Positions 33,713-45,209 of a DNA stretch of 64,000 nucleotides are shown here, piece after piece. A model generated the notes under the pieces. It searched no databases and was not told the origin of the DNA. It saw only the letters and a program-made list of their open reading frames with translations. Every line of letters starts with the position of its first letter. Position 1 is the stretch's first letter. Position numbers and translations under genes: made by a program. Location of the stretch: positions 38,812,781 to 38,876,780 of the forward strand of contig NC_081830.1 in assembly GCF_030867095.1 (NCBI RefSeq). Reading direction: 5' to 3'. The stretch is from Alligator mississippiensis (taxonomy: Eukaryota; Chordata; Crocodylia; Alligatoridae).

Positions 33713-36610
33713 ATGTCTCTGGTGTGCCAGGCAGTGGGACCTGTCAAACAGCTAATATAATTCCTTGCTTCATTCAGTTTGTCAAGGCACCAAGTGTCAT
33801 GCTAGTGAAATAAAACTCTAGGGAGTGATGTGAGGACATTTGAGTTGGAGAGCTTTGGGGAGTAGATGGGACTCTGGCAGGTTTTTTTTGAAGGAAACAA
33901 CTTGAGAGACTACTCAAGGCATGTGTGGTGAACTGAAAGTAGACGATTTTGTTAGGAGTACCTAAGGAGTAACCAGAAGTGAACAAGGAATAAGGAAGAG
34001 AGAAGGAATCTCAGGGGAAGATGAGGGCAGAGGTAGAACTGTGGAGAGAAGTAAAAGTTTTAATTAGGACAGGCTTTTGCATAAAGATCAGTCCAGGCTA
34101 TTTGCTGTATGGTAAACTTCCCATGTGTGTGCACTTGTGCATAATGATTCCAAGGCAAACCAATGTTTGCTTTATTAATGAGGCAAAATATGCACTTTTC
34201 AGGGCTCTGCTGGTAGGATTGTTCCATGCCAGCAAAAACAGTGGCCATGTGGGCCCATGTCAGGCTTTCATTAGCACAGCCAAGAGGATTGCCTGTGTGC
34301 TCAAGTGCCTCTGTCACTTGCTTCTTGTTGCTTATGTGTCTAGCAGGGGACGATAGCAATGTTGTGAGAAATCTGGAAGCAGTTAAAAAAGGAGGATTCT
34401 TGATTTCACTTAATTTCTCATGCTTCTCTACTTTTGCTGAAGGGCTCCTGTTATAGTAGGGGTCACCATATGCACAGAATGGGGTGCAAAGTACGGTGGG
34501 AGCTAAGAGACGGTACGACCACCCTGAATAAATATTCAGTTTCTCATGCTTTTTCTTTCCCCAGGCTGCAAGTTCATTAGCATATAGGGCTAAAGTAGCA
34601 GCAAAGTGAGAAGCAGTTCACGTGCTGATAAAAACATGACACGTTGCAATACATTCATCTCTTCTCAGATATAGGCCAGAGGCCAAAAATGTCTCTGTGA
34701 GGCCAACAGCATGCTATTAATGCCTGACCTGGGGGTATGCCTGTTTTTAGACTCTGACAAAGTTAAGCGCTCTTCTATAGAATCTGCTCACTGATTTAAC
34801 TTCTCTTGGCAATACCACTGTGAAATGCTTCTGCGTCATGATGGAGAGAGTTTCTCTGGGCACTTCTCAGCTGTCCAAGCTCAATGACATCTATTGGCAG
34901 CAAACAAGTAAGATACCCAGGGTTAATGAACTGCTCAACCAGGGTTGGTGAGTTTTCTTTCTTTGAGTCAGTAGTTGTTGTGCATTTTGAATGATCACGT
35001 GAACAGTGCTTGTCCACTTATCCACCACACTGGTGTGTTCACAGTCACCTTGGACAGTCCTAGCTTGACTGCAGCTGCAGCTGCAACTGCAGTTCATTCT
35101 ACAACTGCTAATAGACAAGATGGCATAACACCCCCACACTTGGAAATAATGTGATAGCTTTGTCCATAGGCAGCCAAGACTTCAAATTTGATTATCTAGC
35201 ATGAAGCTGTGGCCTCATTCTCTCAAGTAAATTAAAATTAAATATTGCTGCCACTGCTGTTATCTAAAAGTGCAGTCATGAATTCTGCCTTTCTGGTTTG
35301 GAGTCTTGTACTGAGATTTTCCCATTTTTAGTTTTATATGTTACTAAGGGGGTCACAGCAGACACACCTGCTACTGTGTACCTCAAAATCTCCTATTTCA
35401 AGTAGAGATAGAAAGCAGTCGCTGCAACTGGTGAATTCTGCCCTTTAATGTCACCTTCAGTATAGTATAATGTAACATAATGACTACAACACCACCACTT
35501 CTGTTCATATGATAAAATGCCAGTTCTCTGCTAGACAAGTGTCAGAGGACAACTGTCCTATAATTCCTTCTTTCCTTAGAATAGCTCATCAGACCTATTC
35601 AGTAGACCTACCTGGACAAACATATTTAGGAGGAAATTTCATTGCTGAAATTACATAACTATCAGCAATAGCAAGTGGACTGCAATCTTCTTGCTGAAGC
35701 AGTATACCTCATGATTTATCCTTTGGAAATCAGGCTTCAGACTCCTTGAATCCACATGCACTAATCATGTGGGAATCCAGTTTTATTCTTTTCCCAGTGT
35801 AATAAGAGTCAGACCATAGCACCATGAGAACTCAGCTCCAGTCTCTTTGGATGTAGTCTTATCCAGTTGCCAGCAGGGATCATGCTGCAGTTTATTTTAG
35901 GGCAGTAGGAATCATCTAACCATTTGGAACTGCACTGTCAGTGGAATCTACACCCTAAACATCTGAGAAGTGAGGCTAGAAGTGAAATCTTGAACAAGCG
36001 AGTCTAGAACACAATCTTCTTTACGCCTGAGTTATGGGGGAGGGGGTGCTACATAGCTGGCTGGCGGATTTACACATTTGAAGGAAGTCACAGCACACAG
36101 GACTGCTCTGAGGCCTCTGAACACTGAACTTAGCTGCAAGAGAGTTTTGTTTTCTTAGGAGTAGCATTAAACAAGAGAATACTTGATCATTTAACGGCTT
36201 GAACTTGGCTTATGTCTTTTCTAGTACCTGGAACTTAAAATAAATCATCAGAACCTCTAATATAAGACAGTTTCACTTTGGCAAAAATAGCCTTGTTTGT
36301 CAGTCCCCCTCATTCTGTGTCTGCTTATATCTTCACCATATGGAAGTTTCCTTGCTGTTATGTCAACCAGTGGTTTACTGTTGCCTTGACATTCAGAGCT
36401 GTACTGCTTCCTGCTGCAGCAACAGTGCAGAAGAGCTACTGCAAGTAGAAACTTTAGAAGGTCCTGAGAAGCCAACACCGGAGCTGGCAGGACATTACTA
36501 TAAGCAGGATTGGAAAAGTAATTATAATCTCTCTTTCTCACACTCAGACACTCTTTAAAACAGGCAAAAAGGCCTTTGGCATGGCACAAGAGCTGAGATG
36601 CACAAGATTT

Positions 36611-36700
36611 ACAAAAATCTTGTTGGTCTAATAAAAGATATCTACTATGAGTCCTGATTGACTTTTCCTCTAGGCCATTATGGCTACAACCTGGATACCT
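36611..36700 (+). mobile_element. Q-family retroelement-like tail, copy 3 (fragment)
   Basis: AAAAATCTTGTTGGTCTAAT followed by AAAAGATATC, then GTCCTGATT and GGCTACAACCTGGATACC: same order and spacing as the copies at 40.1-40.4 kb, but without the hairpin core. Confidence 0.6.
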
Positions 36701-38184
36701 GAGGTACACAAAGGAATTTAAGCACCTAACTCGTACTTTCCATCAAAGTCAATGAGAGTCATGCACCTAAAAATGTGTGGTGGATCTGGGCCAAGTGAGG
36801 TCAACAAACAGTTACTCCTCAGTATGGACAGGAAACCACAAGCGTTGCAGCTGTGCCAGTCCTCTTGGTGGTCCTATCTCTACCCCGTAATGTCATGCCT
36901 TGTGTTTAGAAGTTACTCACAAGCCCCAGTCACAATAGCAAAATGGACACTGTGGAATAGATGCTTTGGGAGACTCTGACTGTACTGGTACAACCATAGC
37001 TGTGAGGAACAGAAAGCCAGATCCTAGACGAAGACAACTCTGTCTCCCTCCCACCCCCTACAATCCTGACCTGTCCCAGCAACAGTTGAATTCCCCAGTG
37101 GAACTTCAGTCTGTTCCATTACATTATGCCGTCCTGGCTCTAAGGGGCTTTCTGGCAACCAGAACACAATAGCACAACAACCGAGATTCCTGTACCCTTC
37201 TCTCACCAAATTCCGTAAGCCATAGGAGGCTAAAATTTGTCTAGAACCGGCTCTGACTTTGCACCATCTAAGGGCTTTCTCTCTGTAATCAAAATCCTGA
37301 GCAGCCTGGTTAAACTGGCTTTCCAGCTGCTTTGAATTAGAGCCAAAGTATACATGTGCCAAAACAGTTCCACCGAGCACAGAGTGGTTGTACGTACAGG
37401 CGAGACAACCAAACATGTCACGCGGTCTGTGCCCCTGCAATGGTTTCCTTGCTTGCTATAGACACACCCTCAGTTGTCATGTTTGCTGCCTTGGAGATCA
37501 GCACTGAGCATGCCGTAAGGAGAGCCCACGGGAAGGACAGAAATCCATGTGCAGACAAAGAAAGGGGAAGTGAAAGCACTAGTCTCCCTCTTCGTGTGAC
37601 TCTATCCCATCCCATTGTGGGGTTTTGGTATACGGGTTACCTTTGAGTTCTTCTGATGCTGCGTGATAGTGAGATGTGCAGTTTTTGTCACTGGTTCCCT
37701 GGACAAAATTATGAGACTAGCTTATTGCCACGCAGGCAAGGCATAGTTTGTAGATTCCTTCAGGTCCCATATGATGACCAGCTGGATTTTGGGGTCGGGC
37801 TACTGAAGATAGACAAGAATAGGACAAGTCAGACAGAAGCATCCTGAGGACCCTGAGGTACAGTGAATCTTGCTCTAATATTCCTGTTTATTTTTAAGGG
37901 GTCCTGCAGCAGACAAAAAGGGAGAGGCAAAAAGTGAGAGTGAGAAGGAAGGGGAGGGATAGAGACATTTAGGGCCTGGCTCAGCTTTTGGTTACAGCAC
38001 CGTAAATGGGAGGAAATGCCATGGAATCTGTGGCTCTGTCCCAAAGTGAGGGAATAGAATTGGTCCCCCAGGCTGGTCCTTTCTTGTGGGGGACACAGAC
38101 TGTTAACTGCTTGAGCAACAGTATATTGAAGAGGAGCAGAGGCTGCAGGGCTGTTCACGGTCGCTCTGAGCTGTTTTGAGTTCT

Positions 38185-38192
38185 GAGGAAGT
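38185..38192 (+). promoter_or_regulatory. Possible ETS/PU.1 site upstream of INPP5D
   Basis: GAGGAAGT lies about 155 bp upstream of the INPP5D ATG. Two further GGAA-containing motifs occur within 60 bp (TTTCCTTT on the other strand, ACAGGAAGC). Such ETS-core clusters are usual near haematopoietic genes. Function is inferred from motif and position only. Confidence 0.3.
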
Positions 38193-38344
38193 TGTCCTCA
38201 GCTCAGTTTCCTTTCCCTCTGTACCATTGAAACAGGAAGCTGGTGAGCTGCAGCTGCTGATTGTTAAACAGACACACAGACAGCTCTGGCAGCTCCCGAA
38301 TATTAACTGCAGGGTTGTCACTAAGGTTTCCTCCACCTCCAGCC

Positions 38345-38478
38345 ATGGATCAGTGCTGGTACCATGGGAACATCACTCGCTCCAAGGCTGAGGACCTGCT
38401 TTCCAAAGTGGGTAAGGATGGCAGCTTCCTCGTACGGGCCAGTGAATCAATCCCCTCAGCGTATGCGCTGTGTGTGCT
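38345..38478 (+). CDS. INPP5D: INPP5D (SHIP1), coding exon 1: start of SH2 domain
   Basis: INPP5D is the haematopoietic phosphatidylinositol-3,4,5-trisphosphate 5-phosphatase that damps PI3K signalling after recruitment to phosphorylated ITIM/ITAM receptors through its SH2 domain. This exon encodes 44 residues plus two bases, from MDQCWYHGNITRSKAEDLLS through KDGSFLVRASES to ALCV. Human SHIP1 has CWNHGNITRSKAEELLS and GKDGSFLVRASES, so identity is very high. The phosphotyrosine-binding arginine of FLVRAS (residue 31) is present. The ATG has a strong context (GCCATGG). The donor GTAAGT at 38479 is phase 2. An in-frame ATG upstream at 38261 exists but aligns with nothing known, so I use 38345. 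Confidence 0.95.
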
Positions 38479-39806
38479 GTAAGTATGGCTTTTATTTTTC
38501 TCTGTGCTTAGCCACCCTTGTCCTATCCATGCAGGGAGTACCCTACATCCTGCACAGGCAAGCAGCCACCTCACTCACTGAGAAGGTATGATAGCAGCAA
38601 CAGGTTTAACCTGTTCTGGCCCAGAAAGTATGGCAGGAGTGGGAGTTGGAGGTTTGGAGAGGGATTGAGAGAAGCCACATTTGTGATTGTCATTTTGGGG
38701 GAAACTACCCGAGGGAAGGGATGCCCCAAATCCCAGAGTTGAAAGGAGACCATGATCCAAAAATGTCTCTTTTGGATTGACATGCTCTGGATTAGAGAAT
38801 GGCCTAGCTATCTCTCTGGTCTCTGGTCTCTGGGAACCAGTCAGGTACCTAGGTCTTGTTTCTTTTGATGAAAAAGAAAAGCACTTTTGCATAGAGCCCA
38901 CCAAGTGTTGTGTCCTTTTACTTATTTATAGCTTGGCACGTTTGGTATAGTCTGCTCAGTCAATAAATGCCTTGTTCAGTCCAGCAGGTATCCTGTGAAT
39001 GTGTTAGTAGCTCCAGGTGGCAGTCCTCTTAGTGAAGTTGTCTGATTCCACCTTACCCATGGACGTGGCTCACAAGAGGAAGCTGGGGGGAAAATACCCC
39101 TTAGTAAGCTTCTTTCGGTGTCCTGAGCAGTTGTTTCATTTCCAGTCAAAGATTTCTAGCTGTGGAATGAAGCTGAAGGATTCGTTAGGAGGGCAGTACG
39201 TCTGCTCTTGTAGCTCTGGGACTTGGAATCAAGAGGGGGTTGAAACACCACAGCCACTGGATGAAGACTTTGAGGAATTTAAAATTTTACTCTAGAGAGA
39301 GGACATGGCCAGACTCAACTTAAACGAGCTTCCTAGGACCAGGGCCCAATCATATGCATCTCTCTTTAAGTGAGCAAAAGGTTTTAAAATCAAGTTTGTC
39401 ACCACAACCCAACTAACTAGCAAGCTCCTTATTGCTGCTTCCTCTTTAAAATGTGCTTTTTGTAGCTCTTGAAGGAGGTGTCAGCTTCATCTGTGGTCTA
39501 ACTGTTCGCCTCTGAACTCAGGTCTCTGGGGACAGTTCAGCATCTGACAGAAGGCAGGTCTCTCTGCAATAACGTATGGGGCAGCTTAGCATATCCTGAA
39601 AATGTGTGTGTCAAACTGTAACAGAACGAGGGTAAAGGGGTAGAGGTCTGCACAGTGGGCACAGAAGTGCAGGTTGGGAATGGGCATAGTAATGTGTGAG
39701 AAGGAAAGAGGCATGCGTTTTTAAGGACGGGTGTTTGCATGTTTCTGTGAGAGAAATGGGAAGTTGATACCTTCAGGCAAGTAGCACGTGGAATTAGTGC
39801 CAAAAT
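38479..39806. other. INPP5D intron 1, 5' part
   Basis: Intron 1 spans 38479-46819. This part shows no recognised repeat or exon. Confidence 0.6.
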
Positions 39807-40638
39807 CATCTTTGTGAGTCAATTGGAATAGAGGGAGAAAAAGACCAGCAACTCCCCTGATATTTATGCAGCCTCTTTTATTTGCTGATAACAAGTATAC
39901 ACACAAATACAATATTGTTTTCAAGGGCATTTGTAGAAAGGAAGACTGTTGTAGATAGTTGTACTAGTGTGTATTTGCATAAATTTTTCCATTTTAAATG
40001 CTTATGCAGCCATCTTTGAAAGCCCTTTGAGAGTGTGATATCCAGGTTGTAGCTGTATTGGTCTAGAGGCAAAAGGAATCAGAACTTGTGGAAGAGGTGA
40101 TATTTTTTATTAGACCAACTAGATTTTTGCAAAAAAATTATTTCGTTCCAAGCTTTCAGGCACAAGCACCCTTCTTCAGGCATAGGAGAAAATATTGTAA
40201 AGTTCTCCCAGGTAGAAATGAAAGTTCATATTTCACAGGAGAGTATGAATCTTTTCTCCTATGCCTGAAACAGGGTGCTTGTGCCTGAAAGCTTGCAAAT
40301 GAGGAATTTTTTTTTGCAAAATCTAGTTGGTCTAATAAAAGATATCACTTCTACCACAAGTTCTGATTTTTTTTGCCTCTGGACCAGTACAACTACAACC
40401 TGGATATCACATTCTCAAAGGGCTTTCAAAGATGGCTGCATAAGCATTTACAGTGGAAAACTTTATGAAAGTACACATTAGTACAAATATCTACAACACT
40501 CTTCTTTTCTACAAATGCCTTTGAAAACAATATTGTGTTTGTGTGTATACTTGTTAACAGCAAATAAAAGAGGTTGCATAAATACCAGGGGAGTTGCTGG
40601 TTTCTTTCTCTCTTTATTCCAATTGGTTCACAAAGATG
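39807..40638. repeat. 832-bp near-perfect palindrome in INPP5D intron 1
   Basis: The sequence is symmetrical about 40222-40223. CATCTTTGTGAGTCAATT (39807) pairs with AATTGGTTCACAAAGATG ending at 40638. GTGATATCCAGG (40035) pairs with CCTGGATATCAC ending at 40410. GCATAGGAG near 40180 pairs with CTCCTATGC near 40256. The arms are roughly 390 bp each, mostly 85-90 percent complementary by eye, with a decayed centre. Each arm carries a Q-family tail (TTGGTCTAATAAAAGATATC and ACAACCTGGATATC), so this is two copies head to head. Confidence 0.9.
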
Positions 40639-40654
40639 GTTGAAAAGATTTTTT

Positions 40655-40727
40655 TTTGTTGCAAAAATCTAGTTGGTCTAATAAAATATATCACCTCTAC
40701 CATGAGTTCTCATTCCTTTGAGAGTTT
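40655..40727 (+). mobile_element. Q-family tail, extra direct copy after the palindrome
   Basis: GCAAAAATCTAGTTGGTCTA followed by ATAAAATATATCACC repeats the palindrome's right-arm motif about 350 bp further on, in the same orientation. Confidence 0.65.
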
Positions 40728-42999
40728 GAGATACATGGGATCAGGAAACAGACACAACAATATCATAACCAAGATTTTTTTAAATGGGAGCTAAAAGTGT
40801 GGCACTTGAATCTGTAGTAAAGTGCTGAACTAAGTGGTGTGGTCTTCAAAAATGCTGAGCACTCAGTCCCTGCTTCTGAAGACATTGGGAACAATGCTGG
40901 GACTGCTGGCAGCTGTGGTTGTGTCGAAAAGCCTGTGAGGGAGACTGAAACGTGTCCATCCAACTGTGGGGGGAATACTGGGATAATCTATCTAATCAAA
41001 GTCGATCTGCAGAAAAGGGGTCAAACATGTCGAATAAATTGTTCCCTTTGAAGCGTTCTCAGCTTTGGTGTTAATGTCAGCAAATTCACTTTGGGTCTCA
41101 TGGCTGCAGAGAAAGTGGCTGTAACATTTACTAGATACAACCAGACCAGCTACTTTCAACAAAATGTAATGTGTTGAAATATGCTGTTTCATTGAAGCTG
41201 ATGTTTTTGCAGAAATGTATCAATTCTGACTGACTTTTTGACAAGAAGGTTTGTGAAGTCTGGGGCTTTCTAGTCACATCTGACCAAAGAGGGTGAATGT
41301 GAGAAAGTGTGACCCAAATTGAAAACCTGGCCAAAAATAGATATGTCAAAACAATGCCATTTTGTTAGAACAGTTGAAAGGTTTTGGCTTTGTTCCAACA
41401 CAGGGCACCCCTTTCCTCCCTACCCTCTTAGAAAAAATGAAACCTGAAATATTACCATGAGAAAGAAGTGTCATCCTCTAGACATTTCTAAGGTTTAGCA
41501 AGCAAATCAGTCAGAATGAGAAAGGGAGCAAGGGGGCAGGAAGTTCCTTTTTTTCATGCTGTACAGCCATGTAATGACTTTCCTGGAGAAATGTTGCAGG
41601 AAAATAATAATGTGTATACAGAGAGGCAGATGAAAAGCGCATGCAGACAGACATGAGTGTGTAATCATGCCTCTTTGCTGTAACTGCACTTAGAGTAGCA
41701 AAATAGGTCTTCAACAACAATTTTTACCCTCCAGACACCATCATCCCCTGCTCTACAGCCTGTTTCTTGAGACCTGCATGCTCTGTAAAAGGCACAGAGC
41801 CGAATCATTTTCCTCCCTCGTCCTTTGTAACGGGAACTCTTGGTTTGCCAGCTTACTGACTAGCCTCTGGAGTTGCACTCAGCTGGAAATGATTGCTCAG
41901 ATCATGAAATCTTGGAAGAAAACAAACGGTTATTTGGCTTTTTAACAGCAAGCTATGTCTGTATCCCTCCACTGGGACTCTGTATGCGCTTATGTTCAAA
42001 ATGCTGGAAGGTATAAGCAGCTAAGTGGGAAGGGAAGCCTCAGGTGGGAGTGTATTGGGCTTCATAAGAAACCATAGCTTTCCTTTAAGTTCTCACTAGG
42101 AATATCACTGTTCTAGAGCAAAGACTCTGTAACCTGTCTTACTTTAAAGCAGCATTAATGCATTGTGGAGAAAATATTAGGTGGAAAGTTCCTCTCCCAG
42201 AAATCTTTTATAGTACTTTAAAGGGCTATCGGCTATATCAAGACATCTTCCAAATAAACCACAGATTCCTCTGTTCCTCTGCTAGGCTTTAGCTCCAAAA
42301 GCTAGTTGGAACAGTGTAACCCCCCATCCCCACCATCCAACAGGCAGCTATAGCCACAAAAATTGGAAGAGATGAGGCTGTGGAGAATGAGACCTCACCT
42401 GCTGGAGGTCATTGGGCTCAGCCTCATACTCCTGAAAGCACTGGCATGCACAATAGCCCCTTGTAGTGCTGAAACCAAAGTGCTGTAAATAGATGAAGAG
42501 GGCTTGGTGTTTCTGGCAGAAGAAAATTCTCTTTTCTAAGACAATCCTCCAATTGCAGACATTTAATTGCTGTCAACTCACTTGACCTTTCTGGGGAGAG
42601 TAAGCCATGCAGTATGCAGTATAGGCCTTTGTTGAACAGTCCTGTGGAGAAGGACAGTCATTATTGTTTCCTTACCCTGTAACAAAGATCTCTGCTGGAC
42701 CTCAACTACATCAGAGATGTACAAAAAATCCTTCCATTTCTTCCAGCCCAGCCACTTGTTGGGATTTTTGTTTGCAATGATAAATTCAGGTGGAGACCTA
42801 TTTATGTTAGAGCCATAGCATTTACTCTGTGTATGAAAAAGGGCATTTACAGAATGGGGGCCCAAATGCTCTCTATGCAACAGCCCTTCCAGATAGGCTA
42901 GATGGGCTTGTAAGCTCTCTTTTGCCAGGGATGCGATACTCCTGTATGAATTTACACAGCAGGCAGGGAAGGATAGCACCTTATGTGCTAACTGGTTCA
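40728..42999. other. INPP5D intron 1, middle part
   Basis: No exon or recognised repeat. Confidence 0.5.
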
Positions 43000-43510
43000 G
43001 AGAGGCATTAGCTTTTGTAGGCAACAGCTTACTTCATCATAGCATCTGAAGAAGTTGTCACCTACTAAAGCTTATGCCTCTCAAAACCAGCTAGTCTCTC
43101 AGGGCACCTATACATGTGCCGGATGTCTGCTTGCATGCGTGCTAATTAGCATGCATCAGAGCCAACTTGATTAATCAAGTCTGCTGAAGTGTGTTAATTA
43201 ACATACTACAGCACCCTCCACATCACATTTATTCAGCATCCCCATTCTTCAAAATGACGACGGGGGCACTTCAAGTCTTTAACTAAAGCTAATTGAACAA
43301 GCTCATCGGTCCAAGTGCTGCCGCTGCCATTTTGAAGTGTGGGACGCTGAATACACGTGATGCTGTGGGTGCTTTAATTAGAACCGCTCTTGGAGTTGCT
43401 CTAATTAAACATCCCCACCCCACCATCTCCACCACAGAGATGCCCTAAGGTGCCACCCTGCCTTGCTTTCTGTCTGACTTCATTCTAACATGGCTAACTA
43501 CTGTTCTCTG
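43000..43510 (+). mobile_element. P-family retroelement-like repeat, copy 1, interrupted
   Basis: It reads ATCTGAAGAAGTTGTCACCT, TAAAGCTTATGCC, CTAGTCTCT, then after an insertion AAGGTGCCACCCTGC and TCTAACATGGCTA. This motif order is widespread in reptile genomes and is also seen at 53.4-53.5 kb here. A leading part (about 43008-43040) is the reverse complement of the following part, giving a head-to-head palindrome. A miniature element interrupts it at 43100-43446. Confidence 0.6.
43100..43446. mobile_element. Miniature transposon nested in the P-family repeat
   Basis: The left end CAGGGCACC and the right end, reverse-complemented AGGGCATCTC, are short inverted termini. The interior has palindromic TTAATCAA, AATTAGCATGC and TTAATTAAC motifs. 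The host repeat reads CTAGTCTCT before it and AAGGTGCCAC after it, which are adjacent in intact copies, so the insertion is clean. Confidence 0.6.
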
Positions 43511-44121
43511 CATGAATTTGGAAGCCACTTTGAAAATGTCTGGGCTTACCCTGTATACTGAAAGCTCTCAGCTGGAAAATCTGGTCTAGAAACAGTGGGC
43601 GGTAGGACTGACAACAGGTCTAGATAACACTCTCAATCTGAGAGAGTGAAGTTTTGATCCCTTTCTTTATCAAAGGGTACCACACATGAAATGCCCACAC
43701 TGGTACCAAGTCACAGGGGGTTTGTCCCTCTCATTATGCATTTACACAGCAATGGTTCTGGAACTCTAAAATGTCAAGAAACAGCATCTTAACAAGAAAC
43801 TTTTTTTTATAGTGAAAGTGAAAGCATTTGGGACAAAATGGTAGACGTGTCACAACATCTAGGAGAGAAAGCTGAAGAGATATTAAGTGACAACAACAAA
43901 GCAAGGCATAAATAAAAGTTGGGAACAGAGGATTTAATTCATGGCTTCCTCCATTCATGTATACTTGAATCATGAGACTGCTAAGGAAGATTCCTATTTT
44001 TGCTCACAGCAAGCGTTTCTCATGAGGCTAGAGCAAAGGGGTGCCTGCCATCTGACTGAACACTAAATCCTTTGATGACATGATAGTCATTGAGCTGGTT
44101 TGCTAACCAGTTGCATAATCT

Positions 44122-44168
44122 CCACACACACACACACAAACACACACGTGCGTGCGTGCACACACGTG

Positions 44169-44199
<31 letters not shown>

Positions 44200-44204
44200 G
44201 CACA
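44122..44204. repeat. CA/GT microsatellite with CG-rich interruption
   Basis: CACACA runs with GTGCGTGCG and GTGCGCGCG in the middle. Alternating purine-pyrimidine sequence of this kind can adopt Z-DNA. Confidence 0.9.
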
Positions 44205-44434
44205 TTTTCTCTCAGCAGCTACGTAAGCCGGGCTGTTCTTGTCTCTGCTCTATTTGCATATCTGCAGGAGGAAGTGGGAAGAAGTGCCTTGACAGATAAA
44301 AACAAAATCCAATCCCTTTCTCAGACAGCAGATCTGCAGCTGGTATTGGTTGTCCACCAGTCAACTGACTATCTGTCCCCTTGAGTTTTGCCCCTTGTTC
44401 CCTGGGTTGGCTGGGTCTAGGAACACTGCAGAGA

Positions 44435-45209
44435 ATCAGAGAATCATAGAAAGTTAGGGTTGGAAGAGACCTCAGGAGGTCATCTAGTCCAAACCCCTGC
44501 TCAAGGCAGGACCCTTCCCAGCTAAATCATCCCAGCCAAAGCTTTGTCAGGTTTTGAGAACCTCCAAGGATGGAGCTTCCACCACCTCTCTGGGTAACCT
44601 GTTCCAGTGTTTTGCTACCCTCCTAGTAAGAAAATCCTTCCTAGTATCTAACCTAAACTTCCTTTGCTGCAACTTGAGACCATTGATCCTTTGTCTGTCA
44701 TCTGCCACCACTGAGAACTGTCTGGCTCTGTCCTCTTTCAAACCCCTCTTCAGGTAGTTGAAGGTTGCTATTTAGTCCCCTCTCAGTCTCCTCTAGAGTA
44801 AGTAAGCCCAGTTACCTCAGTCTTTCCTTACAAGTCATGTCCCCCAGCCCCCCTCACCGTTTTTGTTGCCCTCTGCTGGACTCTGTCTAATTTGTCCACA
44901 TCCTTTCTGCAGTGGGGGCCCCAAAACTGAACACAGTACTCCAGATGTGGCCTCACCACTGCTGAATAGAGGGGAATAATCACTTCCCTGGTCCTACTGG
45001 CAACACACCTAATAATGCCACCCAGGATGCCATTAGCCTTCTTTGCAACAAGGGCACACTGCTGGCTCATGTTCAGCTTATTGTCCACTGTAACCCCCAG
45101 GTCCTTTTCTGCACAGCTGCTGCCTAACCAGTCTGCCCCCAGCCTGTAGTGGTGCATGGGATTGTTCCGTCCTAAGTGCAGGACTTTGCACTGTCCCTGT
45201 TGGACCTTA
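44435..45209 (-). mobile_element. CR1 LINE, 5'-truncated, moderately old
   Basis: Read on the minus strand it encodes the C-terminal end of CR1 ORF2: [56 protein letters not shown] and [12 protein letters not shown], then after a frame change RKFRLDTRKDFLTRRVAKHW. It ends in the CR1 3' region with the TTCTATGATTCTCTGATT tail at 44435-44455. It lies antisense within INPP5D intron 1. The catalytic reverse transcriptase core is missing. Confidence 0.92.

Larger units (their letters stand above)
32761..38180. other. NEU2 3' flank and NEU2-INPP5D intergenic region
   Basis: Holds the probable NEU2 3' untranslated region, a CTGCAG-rich stretch at about 35069-35096, and a retroelement-like tail at 36611-36700. 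No other gene is supported. Confidence 0.5.

Noticed and set aside
38261-38344. Upstream in-frame ATG extending INPP5D by 28 residues
   Set aside because: The extra residues have no counterpart in known SHIP1 proteins. The ATG at 38345 has a strong context and aligns with the known start.
44122-44204. CRISPR-like or functional repeat array
   Set aside because: It is an ordinary CA/GT microsatellite. No spaced identical repeats with unique spacers exist anywhere in the window.
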